64,000 nucleotides of DNA from Zelopaecilomyces penicillatus (lineage: Eukaryota; Ascomycota; Sordariomycetes; Hypocreales; Pseudodiploosporaceae), in the NCBI GenBank assembly GCA_005765155.1, contig VCCP01000003.1, forward strand, positions 2,852,001 through 2,916,000, given 5' to 3'. Below the pieces are notes generated by a model. The model saw only the letters and a program-made list of their open reading frames with translations. It had not been told where the DNA came from and ran no database searches. Positions within the stretch are counted from its first letter, which is position 1, and each line of letters begins with the position of its first letter. This document shows, piece after piece, positions 12,039-23,969 of this stretch. Both the position numbers and the translations under genes were made by a program.

Positions 12039-13046
12039 TTAAGGCTTGGGTATGCGTATCGTCCTGCTTGTCATCATGCAGCCATGGAGCACAAACATCA
12101 AGACAATCGGGTGAAACTCCAGGGGAGTGCCTGTGAGCCAGGTACCAAGGGGAAGATCTTGTAAAATCCATCCGCGATGCACCCAGTAGGCCATGATTGA
12201 GTCAAGGCCCAAAGACGTCGGGATAGGTGTTCCTTCGAAGTACTGGCTCTTTCCAGTGGCATCCTTGGGCAGCACAGCGACCGTGACATTGAAGCGAGCA
12301 AGACGGGTTAAGCCACACAAAACGAAGAATGTAAGCCCGACTGTGTCGGCAAAGGAGCGGAAACCGATGGTAAAGGCCACCATGGCCGGGGCGACACCAA
12401 AGGAAATCTGAAAAAAAGATAGCACAGGTTAGCTTAGGTCAGACTCCAATAACAGGGCCCCAGAATGTAAGCCAAGCCAGAACAAAATATAAGGGTACAA
12501 ACCAGATCGGCAAGAGAATCAAGCTCCTGACCCATGAGACTGCTCTTTTTCCTCCACCTGGCCACTTTGCCGTCGAAGAAATCAAAGAAAAGGCCGAATG
12601 GCAAAAAGGCCAGGGCTAGCCACAAGTTATCGAGTGAAGTCGGGGCGAGACAATAGCGCAGAGACGAGAAAATGGACATTGTGCCGCAGAATCCTAACCA
12701 ACGTCATGAGACGGTTAGCATGATAACAACAGCAAGATCACATCGCGCGCCTGGATATATATTTACCATTCATGAGCGTGATTAGGTCCGCTAGATGCAT
12801 CGCCCGCACTAAAGAAAAGTGTCCCACGTCGGCAGAAAGAAGCATCTTCTGTTTGTCAATACCTTCTCGCACACAGGCGCATGTTAGCAAGGCACGGTAT
12901 GGCGTAATTGATTTTTTTATCTTCTACGCAGTCTAGAAGCGACTTGCGCGACAGGCTCATCCTCACGTACCAGGTTGAGCGGGGGTCGCAGTCTTTTCCA
13001 AAGGGCCATTGGGGCCGGACGTCGCGGCGTTATTTCGTTTCGACAT
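12039..13046 (-). CDS. CHO1: CDP-diacylglycerol-serine O-phosphatidyltransferase (phosphatidylserine synthase)
   Basis: Four exons on the minus strand: 13046-12971, 12862-12767, 12693-12503 and 12407-12039, giving 243 aa. It makes phosphatidylserine from CDP-diacylglycerol and serine in the ER membrane. The CDP-alcohol phosphotransferase signature D-G-x2-A-R-x8-G-x3-D-x3-D is intact ([24 protein letters not shown], in exon 3, residues about 98-121), directly preceded by a hydrophobic segment. Further family motifs are [20 protein letters not shown] (across intron 2), [15 protein letters not shown] and C-terminal [16 protein letters not shown]. Introns: 12863-12970, 12694-12766 and 12408-12502; the last has the atypical donor GTTTGT. 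The length is slightly short of yeast Cho1, mainly at the N-terminus. High confidence. Confidence 0.95.
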
Positions 13047-14455
13047 GGTGAGGCGGGGAGTTCAGCAAAGTAATGCGGCGGGTTGTGCCGTTTGATGGGG
13101 ACGAGGTTGTGCGATCGGCCACCCAGTCCTGAGTCGAGAAAGAGGGGACACGGCTGTGGAATTAGATATGAACCAAGATGCTAGAAGTTGATGAAACTCT
13201 GTTTGCAAGGGTGGTATCACAGCAGGTTTGAGGCCACAAGAAGGAAGATGTGGCAAACTGGCAAACTTGGCGAGCGTGACGTGCAATGGTGTGTGTTGTA
13301 GTGGTAAAGAAGGTGGCTGTCCAGTCCGACTGTCCAAAAAGCAGCTTGTGACGACGGCCAGGTGGTGGAGGTTGGTGGAGGTGGGGATGCCGTCATTCAC
13401 TGACCGAAGTGACCAGGTAGTGCAAGGTACCTCGTTCAGTGTATCCGGGTACCCGTTCAACCGTTTTCGCCTGGTTCGTTTGCGCTGCCCCTTGAACCTT
13501 CTGTTGTTAGCTGATTAGGATACTAGGGCAGCAGCTGCGGGGTACCTGATCAGTACCTTACCTACCTGTACTCACACGTAGAGGAACCTGACAAGCCTGC
13601 TTCTGAATGTCGCCCTTTGGCTTACTCAGGTGAGCAGACGAGAGCGAGCAAGCAGTAATAGCAAGTGGGGCAGATATTAATTCGCTCTACACGACAGTTG
13701 CGAATATATCTCATTCTATGAGATATTGAGCCATTAAAAACAAGAGTAGAACAATAACACACGTAGATGGCACACAAAACAGCAAAATCAGCATGCTCGC
13801 AGCATATTGTTAGCCTCCTTTGAATAAACTAATCCCAACCGTCCGTCCTAGTTGTGTCTATTGTCTCACGGCTGTCGCATCTCCGCAAAGGGTGCACTAC
13901 TAAAGGCAACAATTCACAGAATAGATGCCAAGGCCCGTCATATGTCTCTCGTTATTGCTGCTCTCCGATACATTAAGTGTGGTTGCGCGTTCTTCGTACA
14001 TGTACAACCAGCATTCAACCACCAAAATTTCCTATCTCCAGGCCAATGAATCTGCGCAAAAACCAGTCGCCACATCATTACAGCCGACTTTCTTCTTGCC
14101 ATCCCTCGTGTTATTTGGGGAGATCCTGCTACCCCTTGAAATGTCATGGCAAGCTTCTGGCTAATGAACCAGTGCCCAAGCTGTACAACCAATAATGGAT
14201 TTCGAATGATGATATTGCATGAGTATCGATGACAATTATGTTTGGTTGTATGATCCATATCTCCATTTGATGTCAGACTCTCTTCTTCAGACCAGGATTT
14301 TGTTAGGCATGCTCCTTTTAAATCCTCTGCTGTCCTTTAGGAAGCAATTCAGTACGGCCATCGCCTAGTTGCAGCCAACCAAGTTGGTGCATTTAATCGT
14401 AATTTAGGTCCGGCGCTACAGCTTCTGTCTTACATTGACCTTCGATGGCCAAGTA
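13047..14455. other. Intergenic, upstream of CHO1 and downstream of the metalloprotease
   Basis: No gene supported. A GGTACC/TACCTACC motif cluster lies at about 13540-13570. The CHO1 promoter should lie directly above 13047. Confidence 0.6.
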
Positions 14456-17039
14456 TTAGTGCTTGATCAAAACAGAAAAGCCGTCGAGCCATGAGCCGCA
14501 TGTGCCAGCAATGCCGCAGAGGGTATATCCTCTTGGGGGTATTAGAGTGTGTCTATTTTCAGTCAGGTACGTACTCCAAAAACAGAGAAAGTGGGATGAC
14601 TCACATAGAGCCACCATGTGCATTCCCAAACATTGGTGACTTTTTCCCAAGACTTGTCAAGAGTTGTATGCCATCAATCCAGTAGCCTGCTCTGACCACA
14701 AAACCACTTAAGTACTCACCACGGCGGATATCTACGTCTTGTGAGTGTATGCTCCTGGTAAAATAAAAATAAAAGCGATCTGAAACTCACCTAAATCAAA
14801 GCCATCCCCTCCATTTTTGCCCCCCCTTTTCCCAAAAAGCTGGGTTGAATTATCATCATAAACAAACTCGAGTCCATCTATCGCCGAGCCATGGTAGACT
14901 AAGACGCGAGATAATATTCGGCCTTGGTTGAGCACACTTGTAAAAACAAGGTCTTGTGGGGCACTCTCCTCCATCCTTGATTGCCCTAGCAGACGACTTC
15001 TGAAGGCCATCCTGCCGTTTGTCAACTTTATTGATGACTCCTTTGAAGTGAAGGTCTGGAAATCTTCAATATCAAGAGAGCCTCCTCCGTGCGATTTGAT
15101 GGATATTCTAATGCAGCCTTTCTTCTTGGCTTCGGGTAATCTTGCACGTAAATCCTGTTCCGCCAGTGTTATCTGTCTCTGAACCGGGCTGGCTTCGGTG
15201 GCATATTCAATCCATGACTGGCATATGTCGTCCCCTTCTCCAAAGATCTCAACAAATGAAACACCCGTGGCTGCCATAACCAGGACATTGCCTCCTTCAA
15301 TGGCAAAGGCTTGGACACTATCATCCGGGTGCAGTGGAGGGTCATTGGGCAGCCTAAAACTCGTATGAGCTCGGAATCGAAGGCAATCCAGGCGGTGCCA
15401 GCAACATTCGTCTCCCTGCAAAGCCATCCCACCCTTTGATTTCGTCCTTGTTGAGTACGCTTCACGAATAACGAAGCTTCTGTTGAGAACAACGTAATCT
15501 CTAAGCATAATACCGCCTTCTTGGTGGGGACAGCCAAATAGATGACCAACTTCGTGCAAATGCGCACCAATTCCAATGTTGGCCGCTTCCCAAGAGCTAC
15601 CTGCATCATTGGAATCATTGGCGACTATATTTGTATCGGTGGGAGTACAGTCCGTGAATGCTGGGACTACTTCTTCAAAGCTGCTGGGATAGCTCTGAAG
15701 ACAATGAGATCCAAAAATACCGAGCTGCAAATCCCCAACTCCGCCGCCCAGGGCAGCATGGCCTGTAATCGTTCTGGCATCTTTATCCCAATGTGTATCT
15801 AGAACTAGAACAGACACATAGTGCTTCTGACCGGGGAGTGGGTCAAAATAATTCTTCACAGCCTCCGCCGCGATGCCAAAGAGGGCATTTTTGTCAGTGG
15901 CCTTGTGGTATTGTTGTGCTTTATTGAGATCGCGTATCTCGGCGACTGTTCGTTCCGATCGAATGACATGAACTCTCGCCTCTGATCTCATCGTCCCCTG
16001 TTCCCTGTCACGATAGTTGACGGTGCCTGAGGTCCACTCTTCTTCAAACTGGAATGTCCTCCTTCCGAATTTGTTCCGCCACATCTGCTCCGCTGTGAAC
16101 GCTTGCCAAAGATACGCTGCCATTCGAAACTTCTTCACGGCTGTCTCAAGACCATTTCCCTCGCGGTCTGCTCGTGCTGGGGATGCGTCATATGTGGCGG
16201 GAGAATCCTTGCCAACAAGGATGGCAAGTTGCAGAGGTGGCGAATTGAGTGAGGGTATCATGTGAACAGTAAGGTACGATGCGTGTATGGGATTGGACGT
16301 GGAGCTATTGGCAAGTTTTGGGCTGGAGAACTCAAGCCTGAATTTATTGGCACCTGACTGCAGATAGATGAGAGCCTTGAAATGGGAGCCGCAAACAGGC
16401 CAGCTGATAGGGGGAAAGTTGTCATCATGCCTGCTGACAACCAAGGTCCCATCAAGGGTTTGCTGTGCCGTCTCACCAATTGTTCCATATACAAGAAGGG
16501 ACTTTTGGTACACCTAGATTCAGGTCAGCATATTTACATGACTACTTTTCGCCACCTTAACGGCCTTTGAAGTGTGTTGTTTCTATAAAAAAGGTTTGGG
16601 GCGACGTAATTCTAGGTATGGGACTATCTGGGTTGACCATAAGGATGAACCAACATACCCAGGCATTATCCGAGATGTTGTGCACTCGAGGGGCATATTG
16701 TGATGTAGGAATATTCTTCCTCCCGTTGGCGGTACTTGAAGGGGAGCCTAAGCCGGACATGCCCGATACGCTGTGTCTGCTCGTGTTGGCACTTGGCGCT
16801 AACATTGGACGTGTCTGCGACTGTGCCTGATCTTGATGGGATGCGTGGGCATCTTTCACTTGGAGATTGAGTGCCGGGTCAGATTGGTGGGCGATAGATG
16901 GAGGTGTGACAGAGCCGCTTGAGGGAGCTGTGTCGTGGCTCACTGCACCTTCACTTGCTGTGTCGGTCGAATGGTCGGTACGAAAGCTTGCTCTTGATCG
17001 CCGGCGCAGCTCTTTAAACTTGAAAAAGGTCGGAGCCAT
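14456..17039 (-). CDS. Putative zinc metalloprotease (YIL108W-like) with C-terminal jacalin-like lectin domain
   Basis: Four exons on the minus strand: 17039-16659, 16513-14791, 14737-14605 and 14552-14456, giving 777 aa. The first ATG, read MAPTFFKFKELRRR, was chosen over an upstream TTG. The 145-bp intron joins HNISDNAW to VYQKSLLVYG. The central domain matches the fungal metallopeptidase family typified by yeast YIL108W, with the metzincin-like zinc site HEVGHLFGCPH (His residues about 447, 451 and 457, catalytic Glu 448). The C-terminal ~110 residues are jacalin-like (LEFVYDD, FGKRGGKNGGD, then RRGEYLSGFVVRAGYWIDG and GTCGSWLDGF). They are read only after removing two tiny introns, 14738-14790 and 14553-14604. 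No signal peptide is evident, suggesting a cytosolic protein. Substrate unknown. Confidence 0.88.
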
Positions 17040-17871
17040 GGCGAACAAGTCGAAATGGCAATATTTTGTATAAATTGATGCGGTGTTGTTGCTGGAAACA
17101 GAAAGCTGCTCGCCTTCCAGCGGCAGGCAGTGAGGGTGGTATTATCGAGCTGCTGCGAAAACGATTGTGGTCAAATGACGAGAACAGAGAGTAATCTCTA
17201 AGTCGTAATAAACGAGAGACGAGTTGAAAATAGAGCCAGGCGACAGCTGCAATTAGCTAAATGTTTCCCGAACGGTGAATCAGTTGTTCGCAGTGGTGGT
17301 GGTGGTGGTGATAGTTGTCATTCAGCTCATGCTGCGATTGTGGTTTCTGATATTGCCGCCGGCGACACCGGATATGCGAGACAGTTGAAGATCTAGCGCA
17401 CGAGGCTAGGAACAAACGAGGAACGAAGAACGAGCAACAACGAGGACAGTAATTGCGGCAGGTCAACAAGGAAAGCCCAAGGGAATCTGAGAAAACAATT
17501 GGCGAAGGCAGAGATCCTTTTCGACACCAATTCGCAATGATGCAATACACGACTCAGGCTCGGGACCAACGGGAGAGCGATTAAGTCGGTGGTGGGACAC
17601 TCTGCCCTTGCAATCTGCGTCTTCGTTCGGCGGTTTACTCTCGCAGCTGGCATGAAAGCTCCTTGGCCTCTAGGTCAACGAAGAGGAATCGAACGTCATG
17701 CACCAGGTGCGTCCGAGTCGCCCGTTGGCAGGTTGTATGGGGGGGGAGAGAGAAAGGTAGAGAGAGAGGGAGAAAGACAATAAAAATGAAGCCCGTCGTC
17801 TCCAAAGTGTCCCGTCAGCAAGCAGTGTGTAGCTATAGCCACACCACGACCGCTAACTGCCCAACGAGTAC

Positions 17872-18262
17872 AGCAGGTAGGTAGTAGGGGCAGGTTCAAG
17901 TGAGTACCTGTAGTGATTCATGTATGGAGCCTGTTACCTACTACCTAGCTACGTCCTGACTTACGAATACACCACACCATATTAGCACCTCATTCATTGT
18001 CTGATACTGCGTACCTAGGTAGTCGTAGGCAGGTAGCAAGCAAAAATGAACCATTAGTCGCAGAAGATGACACCCCCGTGCTCCAGAAGTACTGTGCTGT
18101 ACACACGCGTACCTGCTCACTGTTGCTTAGGAACAACCAAGTGATTTACTGCGGACACCCCTTCACTAGCCTTGTGAAGGAGAGGCGTACCTACCTAGTA
18201 GTTGTGGGCAAAGCAACCCGATCCTCCAAGACCAGCTTAGTACCTACCTTAGAGGTAGGGTA
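17872..18262. repeat. TACCTA/GGTAGG motif clusters
   Basis: Three dense groups (about 17875-17955, 18010-18040 and 18185-18262) of TACCTAC, CCTAGGTAG and AGGTAGG words in both orientations. Confidence 0.6.
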
Positions 18263-20859
18263 TACTCCCTGTACAGCAGCAGGCATACAGGTCTATGGGT
18301 ATTTGTAGGTTTCTATCAATGACGTTGCAAGGCACTATACCGTCAAGTCGAGTGGTCGTTCGCGATGTGAGTGAAGATCCCAGCACCTCTGCGGGGCAGA
18401 GCTGGTTGTGCTTCCAGTGCCAAGGTGTAAGGTACTCGTAATCGAGCAATCATGGAAATATGATGCTGACTGTTGGTTGGTGAGAGGGTGTGTACTGACT
18501 TGAATGCTTGACTAACCGCACCATCAATGCTCGTATCGCATTCCGGGTTGCGTCTGTTCGTAGCAAGCAAGGAAGCAGGCAGAGTGTTTGCGCTTGACAG
18601 CCAGAGGTGAGTTCTTCTTTATCCCTCCACGCTGCCAAAGCACAACGGCGGAACGCTGCCGTTGACAACTCCGTACATGGGCGCGATCGGTAACAAGGGG
18701 CGTGGATGGGAAATGGGAGAAGCAAAAAGATGAATCAGGTTTCTAAGAATAAAAGTTGCCGCAATTGGAGGGCCCGTGGCATGGTTGCGCCAAAGTCACA
18801 GCAAGGATTTAATTATGCCTTGTCATGCTTTCTCTGTCGTGCTTTGTGTGGGCCAGTAGCGCAACATCTAGTCTAGTGTGTGGTCGCGATACGACCGCCT
18901 CAGCCACTCAGTGCTGGTTTCTGCCGCTTCTGGATGTCCTTCGGGCCAGGGATGGGCAGGGCAGTACTGGAGTGTACAGTGAAGGTACTGGCTGATCAGC
19001 ACGCTGCCTTGGACATATCAAATCCCGCAGATGGCTCAGCTGTACACCGCTGTACGTAGTGATGGCAAAAGGGAGCCTCAACACAAAATTGATGGATGTT
19101 CAAATGGATGTTTACTACGGAGAACTTCGTACCTGGTTGCAAGATGTGTTGCGCTCTAGCTACACCAACAGAGCTACCTACCTACCCAACAGGGCGACTA
19201 ATACACAGCCGCGGCCACCCTAAAGGATTTTATTTTATTTTATAAGTAAATAAATATCCAGAAATATTAAAGCCTTGGGGATCCTTGTTCAAGTAAGTAT
19301 GTAAAGATATCCAAGCCCATTGTCTTATCAGCAGTGTTCATATTTTTACCCTGCTACTATCTAATGAGAACCTACCCTACCAACTTATCACCCGTCACCG
19401 GATTTTTGGGCAGTGCACAGGCGTTGCTCCACCCTTCGTTGGCCATACAACAGGAATCCATCCGTGGGTTGGCCTTGCATAACATTCACAAGGCCCGTTT
19501 GTTTCCAGACATTTGTCTCAATGCGTTCTTATTCTAACATATCTGTACTTGTACTCCTCAGATGGCTACCACAAGATGATTGATAAGACCAGCACACAAT
19601 GTTGCCGAGGCCGACAATCAGTTTAGGATCTGTGAGACATATCAGGAACTAGAGAGACGCCTCTCACCATTGGGAATGTGTGCACAACATATCTTCATCA
19701 GTAAACTTGCTCAATTAATTTGATGGTTATGGCTCACTTGAAGCTCGTGGCAACTGAAAATGACGACTTTACGTGGTATTGAGGCGACTGGCTGTCAATT
19801 ATCTGCTATAGGTAGTCACCGATTAAGCAAGCACCCACCACGAGGTGATTCGATCTTGGTTTCAACGCTTGGTGCTATTCTGGTGTCTGTGCCAGATACA
19901 GTGCACAGAAAAACGTGGCTAGGGCCCACAATTCATCTTACGAATGTCTCCTTGCTTGGTTGGCTCGCCAGCCACCAATAAGCAAGCGTAACTGGTGCAA
20001 AACCATATAAGGTGATTACTCCATGCGAATTGCTTGTGGGAGCAACTGTCCTCAGTCTCCCTTGTACGGAGTGCGACGTACATAATAGTACAAATTATTG
20101 GTGCATCATTCACTTTGCTTGGACAACTCTTTGCCAGGGTTCGATTCAGGTCATGTAGCATCGACAAGCCACCGAGGACAAAACTGGAGCCGAACTCAAG
20201 CCGCACAGCTCAATCAGGCAGCCACCTGGCAGTCTATTGAGAACCAACCTACATCCATTAAGCTATCATTTGGGCCGGGGAAGATGATACTGAAGCAAAG
20301 ACTTTGACTAATAGAGGGTTTGACTTTATGATGCGCTGCTAGAAGGCCAACGAAATCATGAGCATCTGTGAAGATTCTACAAGTTGGCAGGCAGGCTATA
20401 GAGAGGGAAGAGAAAAGGAAAAGGAAAATGGCTGATTGCGTAGAATTGAAGGCACCAGATGTGGCAGCGTCAGTCTGGGGTCACCCTGGTAAAAGCTCCA
20501 AGTCCCTGATGCCAATGTTTGAAGACATGGGCAGATGCCCAGATCGTTTTCCTGGGCAAGGAGGAAGTAATACTATTCAATACAGATGGGGGGTCGATGA
20601 ACAAATCGAAAAAAGTGAAGAAAAGAATACTCATTATTGTTCTCCTGGTGCTGCTGCTGCCGTTACTTCTTCTTCTTTTTCTTTCTTCCTCTTCTGCCCC
20701 TGGCTTGTGTTTCCCCCCTGGCAGCATGTCAATCTATTAACAAGCTGCGTTAGAGTACAAGTACATGCGTCAACTGCACGTGCGTTCTGTAATTACCTGC
20801 TGCCAAAAGGTACAGAATCCATACCAACTCGGGTACCTTCACTCCTAGCTCGTTAATGT

Positions 20860-20955
20860 ACATTACATACTAGGTAGTACCTCCTGGCAACCTGGCAGAG
20901 GTACCCCCGGTAGGTACTGGACTCAGCGTTAATTACAGTACCTGCAGTTACCAGC
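20860..20955. repeat. GGTAC/TACC motif cluster
   Basis: Holds ACTAGGTAGTACCTCC, GAGGTACCCCCGG, TAGGTACTGG and repeated TTACCAG/CCAG words within 100 bp, about 300 bp upstream of the Whi5-like start. Confidence 0.55.
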
Positions 20956-21245
20956 CCAGTTAGTTACCAGCGGCTCCCAGTGCTCTGGCTAGGATCCATC
21001 CCTCATAGCCACCCATCGTCCCCAAAGTCTGTCTTTCTCCTCCTCCCTGCGGCTGCCGGGCCACCCGTTTTACACCCACTCAACTCCACTGCACTTAACC
21101 TTTACATTTCTGTTCCTCCCTGCCCTGGACTTCCTGCCCATCATCAACTCTCAACAGTATTACAACACCAACATCACCCCATATAACGAACAGACAAACT
21201 CCGCCACAAATCACGGCCTGACACGGCCGCCTGAGCATACTGCCA

Positions 21246-22472
21246 ATGTCATCACCATGGAAGAAACAGCCAGAGGATGTCGCTGATTGTGTCCTCAAGC
21301 GTGCAGAAGTCAGCAAGGTAGGCCTACACCCCCTCCCCTCCCATTCCACTCCACCCTCCCTTGGCTGTGTTTTTTTTTCAGAGCTCTACAGAATTTCTGA
21401 AATCATGGATGAATGGATGCCAGTTGGCCAAAACATTTGGCCCAAAACCCCCCATGATCATATAACAAATACTCACCGTGTCATCTTAACATAGATTGCC
21501 CGTCGGCTTCAGAACCGCCTCGCCCTCGCCCAGTTCAAGACGAAACATGGCTGGGAGGACCTCACCCTCGACACTATCGAACCAAAGCTTGAAGAAGAGA
21601 TACGACGGAAGCGCCTCTACGACGGCGATGTTCTCTCAGATTCTTCGTCTAGCGCATCCGACCTGCCTTATCCGACAAGAGCCCTTATGAGCTCTCCGCT
21701 CAAGGCACCGTTATTTTCCGACGCTATCGGCTCAAGCAATGGGAGCACTGGACATCGCAAGCGCACATACTTTGCATCCTTCGATCATGAACCATCGAGT
21801 CCAACCAAGCGCTTTCGTGTGTCGCCAACTGCACACAAATCCTACTCAAACCAATCTTCGTGGAGGGATGGTCATCAGCTTGCGCACTCATCTCCTATGA
21901 AAGCACGCAGGCAGCAGCACTTCACTACATCGGCTGGGCCGGACGTCTCTTTCTTCCAGCAGCGACGCATGGATAATTGCCTCACATCGCCCAATTTTGC
22001 TGCCCCTTCGGATGACGATGATGATCTCCTTCCAGCGCACTCGTTCGCGGCAACACACCTTCACTCCTCTCCCCCACGCACACCACCAATGCAGAGCCGC
22101 TCCCTGCCTGGGAAGAAAAACAAGGATGGTACAGCAACCAATGGTGGAAAGCCGGGGGAGGAAGGTGCTGATTTATTGCTCTATCTCGCAGCATCGCCGT
22201 CACCTGCTGTGAAGACAAATCGAGCCCGGATGGAACACCTCTCAACACCTCCACCAAAACATAGCAAGCTGGACCTGCCCTCTTCAATGATGACCACCCC
22301 CGGTGGAGGTAATCCCTTTACCAACACTCCGGGGCAAGGTTTCGACTTTGCGGACTTTGTCAATATCACCCCGAGTCCGGCCCAAAAACCTTGGAGAACT
22401 CCAGGTCCGCTGACTTCCACTCGCACACCGCTCAGCGTAGCCAGAAGGCGATTGACTTTTGATGAGCCCTAG
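21246..22472 (+). CDS. Whi5/Nrm1-like G1/S transcriptional repressor
   Basis: Two exons: 21246-21317 and 21495-22472, giving 349 aa. The 177-bp intron (GTAGGC, CTTAAC, ATAG) joins VSK to IARRLQNRL. The segment IARRLQNRLALAQFKTKHGW (residues about 25-44) resembles the short Whi5/Nrm1 domain. The rest is disordered, rich in Ser/Pro and in SP/TP sites (SSPTKRF, SSPPRTPP, STPPPK), as expected of a cyclin-dependent-kinase target. Near the C-terminus, FDFADFVNITPSP and a terminal ARRRLTFDEP resemble the region by which these corepressors bind SBF/MBF. Family knowledge: Whi5 and Nrm1 restrain G1/S transcription. The call rests on short motifs, so the family is likely but not certain. Confidence 0.68.
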
Positions 22473-23969
22473 CCTCCGGGGGCTCAATTGACTGTTCAGA
22501 AACGATACCCATATTTGTTGGAACTTCTTCTCTTGTCTTCATACATTTGTCCAGGGTAATATTATAGCCGCCCTCACTCCTTTCTTGCATACGCACTTTC
22601 TTTTCTTGTTTCAATGCTCTGTTGAGCTATTCATCTATCTCTCCTTACCTAGGTGGCCTTCGCACCCAGTCTCACAGCTTTAAAAACTTTTTCTTGTGTG
22701 AACTCTGTTTGAATTTGAAGATGCACACGGTTGCTCTACAATAGCGCTGGCTGAACGTTCTCTCATTCTCCTTCTCTTTTTCTTTTCTTTGGTTATAGTG
22801 ACACTCAGTTATTGGTTTACACCAGCAACCTTTCTTTGCAGGGATGAATTAAGGCTGTAGAGATGTCTGTGGATTTCACCAATCTGCAACGGTGGCTAAG
22901 CGGGAGCAAGGAGTTGTCTTTTTCTTTCTTTTCGGGGTGGCATGCGATTTGTATCAATTTCTACACGGGTGGGAAGGGTGGCTGATAACAGGCACAGGCC
23001 AGAAGCTTTACGGCCAACTAATTCTGTTAATAGGCCGATGAGCTATCCTGACAGTCATGGATGTTATCTAGGGTCTAGCCCCTTGCCTGGGCTGGGTTCT
23101 CGGGTTGAGGGTGATAAAATTGTACATAACTTTACGCGCCCTAGTGAGTGGGTGCTTAACGCGTCGCGAAGATTTCGCGGCTTTTTCGTGTTGGTTCTTG
23201 GCTTAGTATCCAATCAGAAGCTACGAGTCGTCAAAGAGGGGAGCTTCCCCACATATGACATGATGTCATGCGGCGCAATCGGAATATATCAGTGTTTTCA
23301 ATTTATCATGCCAATGTAGGATGTTGGTGAATCATCAATAATTGCATTATGGAGAATTTGTGGTATCTCGGTTTTCTGATCGGAAGCCCAAATACGAATG
23401 AAACAAACCTGTTGTCCAGGTTGAACCGCTGTGACAAACTTGATTGATTCATTACACTACCCTGTAGCTAATAGTTTTTAAACGCAGAAGCTGTTTCCCT
23501 TGCTGTGCAGCATCACTTTTAGGTCTTATTCAAACCACAAGTTCTATTTCTTTTAGGCGGCTTCATAATACATCTCTGTCTTACTGTGAGGGGCGCAACC
23601 ACATATAGAACGCGATTCACTCCAAGCCCAGCAGTTCAGTGTGAATCATTCGTAATATCAGTCAATCAACACTAACACAAACTAGAAAACTTATCAATAG
23701 TGAGAATTAACTGAGTTAAAAGTCGAAAATCACAACTCAATTTGAACATTTGATATTAACGATAGTGGGTATTTATTTTTTTGCTTGTCAATCATCTCGC
23801 ATCTGTTATATACCGCCCAATGGTAAGATTGGCGTCTCTTCCCTACTTTGTACTTCCCTTTTCAAATATAAATACATGCTACCAATGTTATGAACGAATG
23901 AACTAATGCCAGAAGAGCATTATATATATACCACAGGTGCATCTGAAATTGTTGCAGTGTGTAGCCACC
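22473..23969. other. Convergent 3' spacer
   Basis: About 1.5 kb between two gene 3' ends, AT-richer from about 23300 on, including a TATATATATA run near 23920. No gene recognised. Confidence 0.6.

Larger units (their letters stand above)
17040..21245. other. 4.2-kb gene-poor interval
   Basis: No coding region supported on either strand. It contains a (GTG)n run near 17295-17312, several TACCTA/GGTAGG clusters (17872-18262 and 20860-20955), an AT-rich tract near 19225-19270 and polypyrimidine DNA near 20660-20720. The proximal parts serve as promoter and leader for the two flanking genes, which are transcribed away from each other. Confidence 0.55.

Noticed and set aside
20130..20160. B-box-like GGTTCGATTC
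   Set aside because: No A box or acceptor stem upstream that would complete a tRNA.
20368..20856. 162-codon plus-strand open frame
   Set aside because: Overlaps polypyrimidine repeats and a GGTACC cluster; no recognisable protein pattern.
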